64,000 nucleotides of DNA, taken from positions 29,713,938-29,777,937 of the forward strand of contig CM022670.1 of assembly GCA_012295275.1 (NCBI GenBank). Direction: 5' to 3'. Positions 62,856 to 64,000 of the stretch are shown piece after piece. Below the pieces are notes generated by a model. That model saw only the letters and a program-made list of their open reading frames with translations. It made no database searches and had not been told where the DNA came from. This DNA is from Chrysomallon squamiferum (taxonomy: Eukaryota > Mollusca > Gastropoda > Neomphalida > Peltospiridae). Both the position numbers and the translations under genes were made by a program. Numbering within the stretch: the stretch's first letter is position 1; every line of letters starts with the position of its first letter.

Positions 62856-64000
62856 TGTGTGTTTGTGGATATCATATACAGTACATGTTACACAAGTCTA
62901 TATATACATGTTTGTGTACCAGCCTATACGTATATACTGATATGCATATATTTATGTAAGTGTGTCACTGTGTAAGTGAATGAAAGCACATACTTCATAA
63001 AAATGTATGCATAATTCTTATGTCTGTAAATTATATCTACATCTACTGTCAGAACAGGACAAAGAATTATAAAGTATTACCATGTTATTAAAAGTATTAA
63101 ATTACTGTAAATATCATGCATAGTATATTAACCTGTTGCTCTGTTCACCTATTACAACAGAGGTGAAATAATGACTGACTGAGGAAGTTCAGGTGGATCA
63201 GAATACTAATGTGAAAATCACTGTACTCTTCTATTCCAGGAAGAGGATGTTATGTCCTATGGGAGAATCTATGGCTAACCTGGTCAGTGTATTTATCAAG
63301 TGTCTGGGGAAGGGGAGCTTTGTACAAGATTTGTAAGGATTATTCATGTCACATACTTCTGATTTTCCATTCCTTGAATGTTTGGAAGCGAGACTTTATA
63401 TATATATATTTTAAAAATAAACAAAGAAAAGTAAAAAAATGAAATTGTACTTAAAAGCTTATATAAATTAAGATCCTTCTAATGCCAAGTTTTCTGGTAT
63501 TCTGGTTTTTCTGCACCTGTATATATGTGCATTACCCAACATCTAACTGAAATTTGAGAGCTGTAACAATTTTACCAAATTATCTATTTTATCAACATTA
63601 CTTATATTCCTTCCTTCTTTTTTTTTTTCTTTTTCTTTAATTTATTTCTTTTTCTTTTTATTTATTTTTGAAAATTTGATGCAGTGTATCTATATTTCTG
63701 TCCTCAAAATTCTTGGTTTGTTTTGGCTTTTCTGTTATTTGTTTTATTTGATGCATTTTGTTATTATTTTTGTTATTTTTTGTTGTTGTTGTTGTTTGAT
63801 GACTAATCACATTCAGTTTAATCATTTACATTTTCATTAACTGTTTAATGTACTGCTGAAATTAATATAACTTATTATTTGTTCATTTATTTTGGTTAAT
63901 TAATTTATTTATTATTAGTCAAAACTTACTTTCATTTTTGTTCAAGTAAGATTGGCTTTATTAGACAATAAAATCTTATATATCAAGTGCATTTCAGTAA
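62240..64000 (-). other. ARAP: 5' side of ARAP, exons unresolved
   Basis: The rest of PH2, then PH1 and SAM, should lie upstream. Two short candidates link in frame to 62239: 62616-62649 (34 nt, giving LIYHLTGQSL before the known LAFEN) and 63280-63303 (24 nt, with a very good pyrimidine-tract acceptor). They cannot both be the direct neighbour. The remainder is AT-rich, with GT repeats near 62818-62862 and poly-T tracts near 63618-63660. Confidence 0.35.

Overview
This is a piece of an animal nuclear genome that is AT-rich and crowded with microsatellites. It most likely comes from a mollusc, and a coleoid cephalopod such as an octopus is the best guess. The clues are: one conserved gene cut into about 33 very small coding exons; no operons or prokaryotic signals; tRNA-derived SINE copies with TACA-type 3' tails; a pogo/Tigger DNA transposon fossil; and long CT, GA, ATT and TACA tracts. 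The species call is inference, because I could not run a search.

Right third (about 43.4-62.7 kb, minus strand). The one securely identified gene encodes an ARAP protein (Arf-GAP with Rho-GAP domain, ankyrin repeat and PH domains). I placed 33 coding exons that join in a single open frame of 872 residues up to the stop. In order they encode the end of PH2, ArfGAP, ankyrin repeats, PH3, PH4, RhoGAP, RA, PH5 and a seven-residue tail. SAM, PH1 and most of PH2 lie beyond the right edge. Both GAP catalytic arginines are present. One intron, inside the ArfGAP module, has a GC-AG boundary; the other 31 are GT-AG.

Middle (about 34.3-43.4 kb). A 20-bp minisatellite is followed by a Tigger-like element. 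Next comes the last coding exon of an unidentified plus-strand gene (37604-37799), whose product ends in a basic stretch and a CAAX prenylation box (CVIL). This gene and ARAP are arranged tail to tail. The roughly 5.6 kb between their stop codons is probably UTR plus intergenic sequence.

Left half (1-34 kb). No gene is secure here. It is probably intergenic sequence and large introns, filled with microsatellites, short tandem repeats and SINE fragments. Weak gene-like signals are a GC-rich minus-strand candidate first exon (19722-19777), a minus-strand open stretch that may be retroelement debris (29646-29810), and two tiny plus-strand candidate exons (24.7 and 26.4 kb).

I found no clear case for a wholly new biological system. 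The items most worth following are the CAAX exon and its duplicated tail, the ARAP GC-AG intron, the 137-bp hairpin in an ARAP intron, the minisatellite open in all three forward frames, and the SINE/TACA association.
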